From positions 4,055,930-4,119,929 of the forward strand of contig JACAXG010000063.1 in NCBI GenBank assembly GCA_018881555.1: 64,000 nucleotides of DNA, given 5' to 3'. The first letter of the stretch is position 1; the number at the start of each line of letters is the position of its first letter. The position numbers and the translations under genes are program-made. Under the pieces are notes generated by a model. The model was not told the origin of the DNA and did not search any database. It worked only from the letters and a program-made list of their open reading frames with translations. Source of the stretch: Amblyornis subalaris (taxonomy: Eukaryota; Chordata; Aves; Passeriformes; Ptilonorhynchidae). Shown piece after piece: positions 1 through 43,246 of the stretch.

Positions 1-29771
<29,771 letters not shown>

Positions 29772-32700
29772 CTGAAACAAAGAAAAATTCATGGTAAGGG
29801 ACAAGCAGCATCACACCCATAAACACCAGTAAAATACCACATTTAAACATGTGAGCTCCATGCAGATGAGGTTTATGCTTTCTTACACCTACTCCACTCT
29901 TCTCTGCAAAAAATTTATCAGTATTTCTGATTGTTCACTAGTATTTCTCTTTCATCTCCTTGACAGGCATTGCACGTTCCACAGGAACTATGCAGAGGAC
30001 CACGAGTTCAGTGTTTCCCACCGAAGTCCTGAGGCTCTTTGCAGGCAGAGAGGCACCTCCTTGGGCGGAGGTGGTGCCCAGTAGGATCTCCTTCTGGAGA
30101 ACCCNCCATGCTGGGGCTGACACAAGGTCTGGGCTTCTCTGTTTTTGCTTCTGACTGCTCTGGGTGGTGTTTGCCCCCCCTGGATCCCAGTGGGGAGGAG
30201 TGGCCNCTCTTGAGCAGGTCGTGTGCCACCTGAGCCTAAGTGCCAATCACCCAGAGGTTACNGCTTCTCTCCAAATTTTAATTCTGCAGGGCAGACAGCA
30301 AAATCCATCCTTCCTGCCAGAAAGCCTCCCCCAGTGATGGAAACCACTGTCCCAGTTCAGCAGGTTATCAATCACACCCTTAACTCCACTCACAAGAGTG
30401 GCCGCCCTGCGGTGCCNAAGGTCCTGCGGGAGCGGGGCCGATCAACACGGTGGTTTGTTATTCAGAGCTCTGTTTCTCTTGGAAATGTGAAATACTTCCA
30501 AGTCTCTAAAATGGCTATTTGACTCTTCTTCAGTCACACATTATGCTACCTAATGCAAACTAACATTTTCTTTCCAAATAATTTCCTTCCTAAGTATTGC
30601 TGACATGGAAGATAACACAAGTTTTATGTGGTGTCCTGTTTATTTTCACTGCATATTATGTTACTTCTCCATGAGTTGTAATAACTTAAATATACTTGTT
30701 CAACAAGTACTAAGTTACAGAGCTATTTGCATTCAGCACAGGGGAAAAGTAGCCTGTGTAGAAAATGAGAAAACTGATTTAGCAGCAAGCTGAAAATGGA
30801 GAGGTTAAGAAAATAACTTGTCACCCACCAAGCTATTTTGAAGTGGATGAGTACAGAGCTGGGGAATGCAGAAAATCATTATATCAGCCAGGGCTTCAAA
30901 CTCTTACAGTTTGATGTTGTGGGGGAGAGACGGGGAAGTTTTGTGTCTGAAGGGCATTTTGTCGAAAGATTGAACACATTTAGTCAAACTAGACCTTCAT
31001 TTTCTTCTTTTCTTCTGTCTCTCCCACTGAGCCTTATTTTACACTCTTTGTATCAAATGTCTCATGGTTCCTGCCTCTTCCATGTTTGCTAAATGGGTAC
31101 TAAAACACGAAATATCAACAATGTCCAGAGTAGAGCTACGTTTTCTCTGATTCCCACTGTGTTTTGGTCTGGACTGTGTGCCACGTTTCCCACAACGTGT
31201 AACGGTGATGTGAGGTTTGTAACTCTTCAGCAGGTCTCTTCAGGACAAACTTCGAGAGGTAAATTTTGCGTGAGCAAACAGTTCCACAAACCAGCCACAT
31301 TTCTGCACACAAATGAGGGATTTCCGTATGCAAACAGAGGAGCAGGTAGTTACCTAATTCCATGCAAAGACTTTGTCTTTAGGCTGAACAGGAGTTCTGC
31401 AGCCTGCTGTGCTCACAGGATACTTGCCATTTGCAGTGAACAAGTGCCTTTGAGTTCATGGAATGAAACCAGGGAATGCTAAACCTCTGTATCTCTCTAT
31501 TCTCATGTTCTTTCTCATAACCCAAACTGTAGCCTACGAGAGCAGCCCTCTGTGAGCTGGTGAGATGCAGAGACCACCACATTCCTGCCATCACCAGTGT
31601 GATAGGTGGTATGAAGATTTTCATATTTCTAAATGCACATTTTGATTTAATTGGGGAATGCCCCCCTTCCAAAAACTACCTGCTTTGCATATGCTTAAGT
31701 ATGTGCACACATCAATACCCAGAATGGCNTTTTTGTTGCAAAAAGCTTGTCAGGTTGTTCTTAGCAGCAGCAGCTGGTGACTCTGCAAGGTCAGTGATGC
31801 TATAAGATGACATAAAGGATGCGATGCCATCTCTTGTCCCTACGGCTGTGCTGAAGATATTTCAAATACCTGGACACAGCACAGGTCACTCCAGCCACGC
31901 CTTGCCCATTAAGGCAGCCCCACGCAGCCGTCGGCCACAGCTGAGGTCTCAGAGTTCTCTTCCCAGTCAAGAGAGCTAGAAAACTATTTTTAAAGGAAAG
32001 CTCAGGTTCCCAGGCAGCCACTTGACAGGAAAAGCATCTTCATAAAAAACACCAAGCACTGGAAGTCTAGACTGTATTATTTGAGTGCTGTCTCTGGTTG
32101 AGCCCCAGCCCATCCATGGAGTGCTTTGGCTTCACTCAAGTGGGGTTTCTTTTACCACCATCTTCCCTTAACTTGCAGGGACAAGGAAACTCTACAAGGA
32201 ACCATAAGAAATGGCCGAGGCAAGAGCATTACATTCATTTTCCTTACCATCATGTTTTCAACACAGCAAAGAAACATGCATCAGGTTTAGCCAGAGCAGG
32301 GGATACTGAAGCCTCACTAAATACCTTCTCCCTGGCCACAATGATCTGAAAAGACATAAATTCTTTCTTGGACTACCAGAAGTCATAAACACAAACAGAA
32401 GCAGGTTTGCTGCCTGACCTACACAAGACAGATGCTCCCAACTAAAAGTTTACGGCCTTAATGTTATCTACCAAACACTGGGGCTCTTCTTTACCAATTC
32501 TGACAGACACTGACAGAAATGATCTTATCTCCAGATCAACTAAAGCCGAAAGAGGATTTTAAAGAAAGAAAAGCTTAATAATCCTAAAAACACCCTATCC
32601 CGTTCTTGGGAAGAGAGGAAACAAAAAGAGGCTCAAGGAACTTCTTTAATTGGCCATTACAAACCTTAGGGTGAAAAATGCTCATTAATAATTAGATGTC

Positions 32701-34557
32701 TTTTCTCTAGAAGAGCTCAGCTGTGGAAATACTTTCCATACACACCCTCCCTCAGTCTCCTTGTCATATATATCTGGGAAATTGCCTGGCAGAAGAGAAG
32801 GGGTCAGGTTTATGAACTGTAAATGTTCAGCTTCTTCTTCTTGTCATCTGCTATGACAGTCTCCTACTTTGAATGTTTTGGTTCAGGTATCAAAGAGAGG
32901 CATGGGGAGGTGCCTGGTTAGATAAAACATCTTCACAGCACAGGAATCTTTTCCAAGGATCTTGAAAAGATCAGGAGAGGACTGCAACAAATATTTTACA
33001 TAGGCTCCTTCTTGCGGTTTGCTTTTTTCCCTTTTAATTCAGGCTTTATCTGCCATGTCCTTCTGTACTGTCAGTGCAATTGCAAGCTATCATTCTCCCT
33101 GGACTGGTGCTGAGGAAGAGGCATTTTGTGCAACAGAACATCTGTTTTAATCATGGCATGGATTAAAAAGGGAGTTCAGCTAGCAAACAGCACAGATCCT
33201 AAAAACCTGTGAGGCTTTTGGGAGAGCCAAAGCCTCCCTGTGGCCCCTCGGGGGAACAGCCGAGTCCCCAGGGCAGCCCTGCTCCTGCCAACCAGTGGGA
33301 CACAGGCTTCCTCCACCTTCCCACTGCCCCATCCCTGAGTGCCATCACCCTAAACAGGGGAGCATGTGGTGATCCTGGGCACCTCTCAGGCAGCACGGAG
33401 GGCTGACACTTCTGCTCTTCTTGTTCCAAATAAGCAGAAACAGCTGCAAAGTGGGGAGGCTCCCACCCGCCTCTCCCTGGGGGAGGCAGTTGTTGCTCTA
33501 ACAGAGGGCCCTTGTGCAGGGAGCCTCCCCCACCAACGCTATTTCCAAGAACAGCCTAAAGCAGCCAAGCATCAGCCCCCACAAACATCTCCATGAGGCT
33601 CCCGGGTCCACCCTTGGTGCTAAGGGTGCATTTGTCCCACTTAGCCAGCACGAGCAAGGCCCCCAAAGGTGAAAATCAACCCCTGACTGAGGAAGGTGCA
33701 ACTGGCAACCCCTTCATGGGCCAAAAACGGCACCACCACCTCTGCATGGGAGCCACCTGGCAGCTCTACCAGAACCTACGTGAGCTGTGGACAATCCCCC
33801 AGCCACACTGTGTCCCTTTTCCCCGGTCCTGGCTGCGAGCATCACTGCCCAAACCCAGGCACCAGGACAGCGAGCTGGTGCATCATGTCCCTGAGCAGCC
33901 ACGAGGCTGGTGGGTGTCTTTATTTAGAACATTAATGACACAAAATGAACCTCCGCCCTCCCAGCTCCCAGTAATAGGCACTATCCGAATGGGATAAAAA
34001 TAGGCAAGAGTGGGAAATAAAGCNGGCTAGCAATTTGAAAATGAACAGCTAATTCTAAAAAGTTTTCATACTCAGCAAAATGATTCAAGTAATGACCGAG
34101 TAGAAAAGCCTATTTTTTTCAGATAATGGTGTACTCTGAATTTCCTCAAATTCTACAGGACTGTGGCTCGAAACAGGTATTCCACATCCTGACCACCGAG
34201 GCTGGGGACAGACCTGCACACCCATTTCATCTCCCAGATCACTCTCACAGCTGTGTTTTAACCATAGCAAAGCTTTTTTCAGCTAGTTTTGGTAAACTCC
34301 ACTTCTTCTTGGCCTAGCGATCGCAAAGTGTTGCCCATGTGCCTGGGGGCCAAATCTGGAGTGCTAGTGGGAATTTTGCTTGATGAGGAAGGGGGCTGTG
34401 AGTGCTCTCCTGGGACAGTCCCTGTGAGCAGCACCCACCTCTTTGTCTGGCTACTGAGCACGGGTTGGACCCAGATCCCACCCCACGCTGCNGGGGTCCA
34501 TGCATGGACACCGTCAGCAGGGATGTGCTGTTTATTTGAATGTTTTCCTCATCACAA

Positions 34558-34735
34558 GGTGGGCACGGGCCCTTGGGCGGCGGAGCTCTCAGCCTGTGGA
34601 AGAAAAGCCCAGCTTTACTGTTCCATTTTGCCGGCAGAATATCCGGCTTTGGGAGATCTCGCCTAAAATTCGGCAGCGCCGCTTTCTGAAGACGCCTTAT
34701 AGCTAAATTGGCTAACAAAAAGCCTCTTGTAGATA
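34558..34735. promoter_or_regulatory. CpG-enriched intronic patch (possible enhancer)
   Basis: Several CpGs are clustered here (ggcggcggagc, ttgccggcag, tatccggctttgg, tctcgcc, attcggcagcgccgc, agacgcc) against a CpG-poor background. No repeat was recognised. The function is inferred only from composition. Confidence 0.3.
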
Positions 34736-36621
34736 AAAGAGCTCTGCAAGTCAACAACTGGCTAAGCAGTTTAAACCTCTAAGTAAGGCATCCTCTATTT
34801 AAACGTTATAGGCAAATCTAATTTAAGCTTTTAAAAATATTATGGGCAGGTGTTTAAGTCGTGGGCACACTGGGCTGCGCTGGGCTGGGAGGGGGCTGGG
34901 CGCCGCTTCCCAGGCGGGCAGCATTTTGTTCAGCCAAGCTTTCTGCAGAAGGGCCACGTGACAGAGGCCAAATAAACAGCATCTGGGGATTTTCAATTAC
35001 AGACCTTCACCCAGCATGCCTGCACTGTAATCTCTACCAGATGAGGCTCAGGCCTCACTATTTTCAATAATTCACACACTGTGTACACATAACATGACAA
35101 TAAGGGCATTCATGCAACCGCCTGATTCGCACATCAAAGCTCCCAAATGGCCAGCTGTAAGCATGCTTACTGCTGAATAATTCATTCTTTTCACAGGCTT
35201 GAAAAAACGCTCAGCGGGAGTTGGCAAGCTTGTGTTCTTTCCTGTGTGGTATGCTAAACTCAAATTTTGAAAGAGGTACAGCNCCACTAAAAAGAGTCAG
35301 AGATACAACTATTTAAATGTGCATTTGCGAGCTTTCGGATGGCTGCTCACAGAAAAAAAAAAAAGAGAGAAAAAAGCAGCTCGATGTTTCCAAGTGGATA
35401 GCGGAGATAAGAGGAAATAACCTACATGTCTTCTGAGGCAGGTGGTTAATAGAAATAAAATGATAAAGCTGTTTTCTGGCTGGTAAAATATTTTTTACAC
35501 ATATTATTCCTCGCTAAAAATCTTAGATTTACCAGGCACATAACAGTCAACAAGTTCAGCAGACTTGAAATTTCCTCCTACTTAGCATAAATTTTCTACT
35601 AGATGGCAAAGAGGGTTTTTGTTAAGACTAACACATATGAAAAAGGCAAACACAGAAACACCAGAGCTAATTCTGTAACTCCTATTTACTGTTCTCACAG
35701 ATATGGGTTGAATACTAATTTCTAGATGATATTTTAACAACTCCAAACTTGCAGCTGTGTCTTTGAACGTTTAGCTTGCAACGAGTGAGTGTTCCAGGTT
35801 TTGTAATACTTTGACTTAACACAACAGAAGCATCATTTCTTTGGGAGAAAAAAAAAAAGGGGAGAAAAAAGAAGGGTCTGCTTCATAATATCAAGTTTTC
35901 TTGACTGTCAATCAATGCCTGAACCAGCAGGATCAACTAGTCATGACCTCTCCTTATAGCAAACACATGCTGCTTACCAGCTGTGGACTGTGTTTTTTAC
36001 ATCCTTTTCTCTATCATTCAGAATGGCTTCCTCCTAATCACAATAATCCCAAAAGTGCTAAAACATATCAATCGTCCTTTAAGCCCTGCCTACAAAAGGC
36101 CAGCCGTCCAGCCTTTATGGGCTTGTCCAACAGCAGCTGATACTTCATTCAACTACAAATCCAATTTAGCAGTTACAAGAGGTTTAGCATCACTGGAAAA
36201 ATATTGGTGTTGATCCTGCACTCTTAAGTCAGCAAATATTCCTTTGCCATATTGTTTAGCTTTTTCTGCCATATTTACACTTCTGCTGGATTTCCCTGAG
36301 TGACTTCAACAACAGCATTTAACCTCTGAACTGGTAATATTTACAGTTGATCAAACAGCGATTTTTAAAATATGTTTACCACAATTACAGAAACATAAGC
36401 CTATTTGTATCTCAACTGTTATAATTCTGAAAAAAAACCCCAACCAACAACCCTAAAAACAAACACAGTCATTTCACTCAAAACCATGGAGCACACTTTA
36501 TGCACCAGTTATGCAGGTTGTTATTTATTATAGCCCTCCGGGCAAGTTCATGGCAATTCTTTCACTTATGTATTTTTAATTGCCAAGTGAGCCAATGCAA
36601 ACACTCCCTTGATCCCCCTTA

Positions 36622-36712
36622 CACCTTTTCTTTTATTTTCTTTTTTTCCCTATTTTTCTTTTTCTTTCTTTTTCTTCTTTTTTTTTTTTCCCTTTTTCTT
36701 TTTGCCCTCTTT
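36622..36712. repeat. Long pyrimidine (CT-rich) tract
   Basis: About 90 nt almost entirely of C and T on the plus strand with long T runs, so purine-rich in the TEAD1 transcript. It lies inside the large 5' intron. A simple-sequence tract, possibly expanded from a poly-T tail; no adjoining element was recognised. Confidence 0.85.
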
Positions 36713-37119
36713 AAGCAGCAGTATGTGTCAGAGGGCTGGGACCAAGGACACAGGCAGGGTCCCACAGTCCCCGGGGAATGGGGTGGGGGCAAAAAAATGA
36801 ACTGTGTGTCTTAGACCTGTTGGAGCTTGTTGCTGCACCGAGTCCTTTGGGAGCCAAGGGTCTGGCTCAGAATTTAGGTAAGGACCACGTGCAGGGGTGG
36901 CCATGCAAGGACAGGACGTGCAGGGAGGAGACAAAGACCATCAGGGTTCGTATAACAGGTTTTAAGGGCTGCCCCAGTGGTGTGCATGTAGGCACACACA
37001 CACCCAGAACAACAATAAGCCACTTAAATATTATTATACACAAATTAACTGCTTGCAAAGCTTACCCTAACTGGGCTGCCCAAGAGGAGGGGGGAAGAAA
37101 AGATCCCAGAAACAAAATA

Positions 37120-37200
37120 AGCGAAATAATCCCTTCGGATGCTAATGAGCGAACAATTACAATGACTCATTGAAGTTATATCATAATGATACTTCCAAAG
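37120..37200. promoter_or_regulatory. Motif cluster: POU-type and AP-1 sites
   Basis: An octamer-like ATGCTAAT lies at 37139-37146 and a perfect AP-1 site (ATGACTCAT) at 37162-37170, which sits in a near-palindrome. AT-rich flanks contain further ATTA cores. TEAD and AP-1 often share enhancers, so a self-regulatory element is conceivable. Motifs alone are weak evidence. Confidence 0.3.
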
Positions 37201-40200
37201 AAAAGAACTTTTTGTGTATTGTATTAAAACCAACAACAATAAAATGATCCCAGATTGAAGCAAGACCACAATTTAATTTACACAGCAAAAGGGAAATTAC
37301 CTAATAGTAGCACAGAAAGAAATTCTCCTCATGTCAAGTCTTAATCTTTGGGTTTTATCCCAGCTTCAGTTTTAGGGAAAACAATGAAAAAGACCCATAG
37401 ACACATCTGGTTCAAAAGTCTTCATTGACATTAATGTAATGCATTGGATTCTGTTTGGCAGGTCTTCATACTGGGAAATATTCCACATAAGCGATGTTTA
37501 TTAATTTTCTTCTTCTGCGTTTTAAAAAACACAGACAGAACATATTTCAAAAAGAGAGGAGTGATCCAGAGAGCTCTCTGAATATTCATTAATTAATATT
37601 TTGTCAGTGTTGGTTGTCTCAACAAAAGAAGGTTTTACAATTTACTCTAAGCCCCATTTAATTAAAATTTAAATGCTACAAAAATACATGGATTTTTTTT
37701 TGCCCCTAGTAATTATTTTCTACTTACAATAAACTGTATTTTACTGCAAGCAAAAATGCATTTCAAAACAAACAGCAATTTTTAGGCTTCAGAATATACA
37801 AAGAAATCCCCACAGGAAAAAAAAAAATCCCCAAACTTGACCTTTGCCATATCTCTGGATCAGCTACAGATGTTTAGTAGATTATACAAAAACCTAGATG
37901 TCCTTAATCTGACATTCTGGGTTTTTATCCCTGCTATGATAGGAACTCTCGGTAACCTATCTGTGAAGACCCCATGCGAATTCCACATGCAATTCCCGGG
38001 TTGTTTTCCGAGGTAGCTGCAATTTTTCAGTGACATGAGCAGTTCAGAAAGGAGCAGACTCTTGCCCAATGCTACTGACAGAAAGTCTGATTTGGACAGG
38101 AATCCTTCAAATACACAGACAATGGGCTGGCTGACCTGTCATGCATGATGGATGAGTTAAGGGGATTAAAACCACTATTTGCATTAGAATAGATAAAAAT
38201 TAGCAAAATAGAATTTCTCAGTAGGTGGCTTCAGTTCTGTTTGTTCTCTTAGGCAAAATGAAGTTCATTTTTAAAGGAATTACAATAGTTTAAGTAACGC
38301 TTATTTGCAGAGAAGAAATTCTGGATGCTGGTTTGCTTTCTATTGTTTATTCTTTAAGAAATTCACTTTAACTATCACAAAAGTATCCTTTTCTCCCCTT
38401 GTTTCTTATTAGAGCATTACACAACTACAGTATTCTAACCACTTTAAACTGTATGTGTACCTTAATGCTTACATATTCCTAAGTTGCATATACCCCCCCC
38501 AAAAAGTGGTTTGAATTCAGAGACAGATGATCAAAAAGACCAAGAAGTTACATTAAATTGTGTATTGATGCTTCAGTGAGGTTCTGAGAACGAGCCTGCA
38601 ACTCAAGAAGTGTAAAAGGCAGATGCTTGAATCACTGCATGTTTCTTTTGACCAGATTCATATTGCACACTGTGATGGTACTTAAAAGACTCAGAGGTGG
38701 CTGCCCAAAGTAACCTAATGAAAGACTGGCCGAACAGAAAAGCATTATATTGTTTACACAATATATCTTTGGGACAAATCTGTGTGGACAAATCAGTGCT
38801 TCAGAAACATCCGTGGAGCATCTCCCCCTCACTCCTGCTGAGAGCAACCAAGATTTGTCTGCCTGTCAGACAAGAGTTGTGGAAGCCGTGNAGGTCCTGC
38901 TCCTTGCAAGGCTCGCACATCCAATGTGCAGGCAGCCAGCGGCCTCCAGAAAATCCAGCACTTTTTTAAACACACATCTGTGTACTGCCAAATATGTTAC
39001 TGAACTCCCTGCNCATTTACCAGGGAACTGCAGTCAGATCAGTGATATATTCCACCATGCCCTGTAGCAGCGCTAACAGAAAGCAAAGCTGAGGGGCATT
39101 AAGGAGGTACAGCTCTTCCAGCGATGACATTACCGACAGGAAAAGCTGTGACACCATTTCTCAACTCAGCANTTACTATAATGAGATTTTAAGGGAGCAG
39201 GTCACTTCTCTCACTCAGTAATGGGGGTTCTGGCCAGATCCGGAGGTTGTCAAAAACAGGGCAATGTCAGAGCCTGCTGCCAGGGATGAGGTCCCAGCAT
39301 ACGGCTCCGTGCATCCGCAGGCAAGGAAAGACCTGGTGAGCTGCCTTCATTTTCAGCCCTACAGACCCTGCACTGGGATTTCATGCAACTCTTCGCAAAA
39401 ACTGCTTGTTTAGCTTACGACTTATTTGGTGTCTGTGTCCCATGCAGTTAAGATGCTTTATTTTCACAGCAGGTGCAAAGAGGTATTTAAATTTTCATTA
39501 TGTCCAGGGTATTTGGACTTGGTTTGTGTTAGATNACAGCTTCTGACACCAGATGGGCCAAGTAGAGAAACGTTTGACCGGCATANGAAAGAGCTTGGGA
39601 TACATCCAACACTAACCTTGGTTTCCAAGTTATTTCACAAGCACAAAGTAGCATTTTGTGGAGATTTTATAGCTAACAATGTCATTCTAGCTACAGTACA
39701 ATAAATATTTTGCACCAATTATGAACCCACAAGAGAGACCCACAACATACTTGAGTTACAGGGTAAGTAATTTCTTGCAAACTCAGTCTCAAAACATGTT
39801 TAAAATTGAGATTNCTTTAACTCTTTTTTCAGCCTAAAGAAAGACCTGTCCATACTTCCTTCCCATTAGATCAGCTGCCCATTCCTGCCTCCCTGTAGAA
39901 ACCAACTGGGTCACTGATGTTCGAGCTGAAGTGGAGGAGAACAATATTGCTGCACTTCTGAAGGATCCCCAAGACACCAGCCCAAGGGGAGAAAAAGAAA
40001 CCTTAATGTCATCATAAACTCAGGTATGAGAACACCACGAGCCATTAAAGAACAGAAGACACCACCGCTTATTTTGAAGCCCAGCTAAGAGATACAGCAA
40101 TGAAGAGCTGAGTAATCAAATAATCCTGCACCATAATGCACTTTGTTTAAATTTGGAAGTGTTCCTCATAACCTAGACATTTGTCAGAACGAAAAATGCC

Positions 40201-41048
40201 TCCCTGGCTCTCCCTGCNCCTCAGCCCCAGGCTTCATAGCCTCCAGCATCCATCCCACTGTACATCCCAAGCACCGTAAATACCATGCTGCTGATTTCAT
40301 TATCATTGAAAACACCCATTTGTGCTTTTCAAAATCTTCAGGGTTATCTTGGAGAATCGTAAGAAAATTTGCTTTGTCTATCCAGCAAATGCATTAGAGC
40401 TGTAACATTTGTAATCTGTTACATATTTTTTTAGTTTAAGTAGTTGCTTTGGTTGATGGGAGGGCTCTTTAAAGAAAAATAATTTAAGGGGAAGGACATG
40501 CCAGAGAACCGAAAGAAAATTACAGTTATTTATAATCTTTTTACCACTTATTTGTTTCTATAGTAAATCACTACCTTCTTTTGCTTCCCAGCTCATGGCT
40601 TTACTTTACATAACATTTATTCAAAAAGTGTACCTTTGGAAACCTTTCCTTTGTTTGTTTTGGATAAATGAGCAATGGAGTGCAAACACAGCTTCACACG
40701 TAATTCTTAATCCAGCTTTCTTTAGGCCTGATGCAGTAGGAGAGAAACTTTACAGGTTTGCAGGTTGTTTTGTGCCTGAGTACCATGGACATGGGACTGG
40801 AAGAGGAGACTGGGCTGCCAGCTACAGCTCTGTCGAGTCCCTGTGCTCCCCTCACAGTTTTGCCTGTTGGAGATGTTAGTTCTCTAAATATCGTAGCGAA
40901 AAAGATCCATGNAAGAAGCATCCCCTCCACCCACATCCATGCCATGGTTACCCTACGGAGCAGCCCCAGCCACCAGTGGCTTCTGATCCTGACAGCAACA
41001 ACAGATTTCACAAGGAGCAGAAGGACTTTGCTTCTCAGTTCCAACATG

Positions 41049-41185
41049 GAATCATAGACTCATTAAGGTTGGAAAAGGCCTCTAAGATGATTGAGTCCAA
41101 CCATTAACCCAGCACCATCNTATTCACCACTAAACCTTGTCTCCAAGTGCCACATCCACATGCCTTTTGAACACTTCCAGAGGCT
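41049..41185 (-). mobile_element. CR1 LINE 3' fragment (reverse orientation)
   Basis: It starts gaatcatagactcattaagg and continues ttggaaaaggcctctaag, gagtccaaccattaaccc and ctaaaccttgtctccaagtg, all typical of reversed CR1 3' ends. The right edge is approximate. Confidence 0.88.
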
Positions 41186-42527
41186 GAGGGCTCAGGGCTG
41201 GCATCAGGACCAGGATNGGGGCACATGTCCCAACAGAGCCCCCACAGCTGACATCACCAGACCCACTGGCAGGAGCTATGAGCAGGGCAGCATCATGCAG
41301 CAGAGGAGGAAAGTTTAAATACACACACATCTGGAATTGCAGTCAATATTTATTAATGTGGCTTAGAGATTTCTGTCCTACCAAGCTCTCACTTTGCTCA
41401 TGAGACTTTATCATCTGTTTAGTCTAACCTGCTGATACGGTAATCTCCAGCTCATGAAATTATTTCATTTTTCTTTTAATTGTTGGCACTTNATGAATTC
41501 TTCTCTTCCCCTTCTCAATGTGTTCTCTCTCCCACTCTCTCCCACCCTCCTTCTCNCCCTGCCCTTCTCAAACAGTAAGGACAAGTAACACCAATCCTTC
41601 CCCTTCCATGTTTGTTTCCAGGATAACCCTCCACTCCATATGGGTTCATCTTGAAAGATCAGTGCCCTTCTGCCTGGTCCATAGTGCACAGACTCTACCC
41701 AAGAGAGCGTGCAGGCTGTCACACACCACAGGAAGGCTGGTTCATGGGTGTTACTGCCTAGTGGGCAAAGTTCTGACCAAGACTCTTGCATCTGACTTCT
41801 GCCTTGGCCAGCGGCTGGCTGGATGCATCTTGACATACGGAGAGGAGTTTCAAGTGAGGAAAAGGTCCTGAGTTTCATCAGTGCACAGCTGACACCAACA
41901 AATGAAAAAGGGTTTTAAAGTGTTAAATACTGTTTTTGGCTTCAACCTTCTGACACTGGCATGAATTCAGATGCATCCCTCGGCAAAAGGGTATTTCAGA
42001 GCAGTGGCAATGTGCTCAGCATCCCTCTTCCTAATTCACAAGTTTCTGCCCATGCAAGCACAGAAATAGCAATCTGGTCCTTTGCTAAAACACAGGCAGT
42101 GTACAGACTACTACACCGTACCTAANCTTCTGCCAACTCCACAGGGCACCAAATTTCCTAGTTTTACATACTTCGAAGCACTCTACTATATTCTGGTCTT
42201 TTTCTGTTTTGGTTGTAAAGGCATTTTCACTGAGGCAGCTGGCAAATCCATCCTGAACCTGGCAATCACACCAGTATCAATATTTTAGCACACACGAGCT
42301 TTTTGCTACGAAAAGACAAAGAAATGGTCATTGGATCAGCCAAAGAAACTCCATCTGATATCAGGCTTNGCTATAACATATGCACAAAGATTACTAAATT
42401 AGTGCTGCAGAGACTTACCAAGAGTGCTTGCAAGAGTGACATCCCTTTCATCTTTGTGAGATGCATATGAATATATCGGTATTCACTCCTTCAGACATTA
42501 AATTGAGCCATAGACTGATTTTCCATA

Positions 42528-42620
42528 AGGACTGGTGGACATGGTAGTGTTAGGTTAACAGTTGGACTCAGTGACCTTAGGGATCTTTTCCAACCTAAAT
42601 GATTCTGTGATTCTATGACA
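42528..42620 (+). mobile_element. CR1 LINE 3'-end fragment
   Basis: It has ggtagtgttaggttaacag, ttggactcagtgacc, ttttccaacctaaatga and the terminal ttctgtgattctatgac repeat. It is antisense to TEAD1. Confidence 0.9.
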
Positions 42621-43246
42621 TAAGAACAAGAAGTAAAAATATACTTACTTACCTCAGAGGCTCACAAATGTTTATATGAAGCTATTAAAAAGCTGAGATT
42701 TAAAACAACACATCCATTTAAAAGAAAATGAAAGGTTGTTTCTGGTATGGCTGATGCAGTTACATGTTTTCTGTTGGGGGAAATTTACAGCCACATTATT
42801 GCTGTCAAGGAGGGTAGTGAGCCACAAGGATTTCCAGATGCCATGTGTGAAGTTTCTCATTTCCCCTACTATACTAAAGTACATTATCACCCAAATGCAA
42901 ACAAGCTTTAAAAAGTATCTGTCATTAAAACATGTGTGGCCCTCTTTCCTGGACTTAAGAGATTTGGGATTTTTTTCTTCTCTTTTCTTTTCTCTTTAAG
43001 CCAGATGGGAGAGTGCACTGCAGCACTCCCAGGGGCCCAGTGCCGATCATACNGATGTTGACAGCAATACTTCGGGCTGCACCCAAAGTGAGAGGTACAT
43101 GCTGCACCCTGTCAGTGAGAAACCTGGCTCTGCCAAACAGTAACATTTCACTTGTAGAAAGTCAGGCAAAGGAGGGGAAGAACTGCTGCCATGAATTTCT
43201 CAGAACAGCTATGAATGTGAAAACAGATTTAGGAGGAACACTGAGG

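Noticed and set aside
33199..33997. GC-rich region with long overlapping open frames on both strands.
   Set aside because: The frames overlap in several phases and none has domain features. CpG is not strongly raised, so I call neither a gene nor a CpG island.
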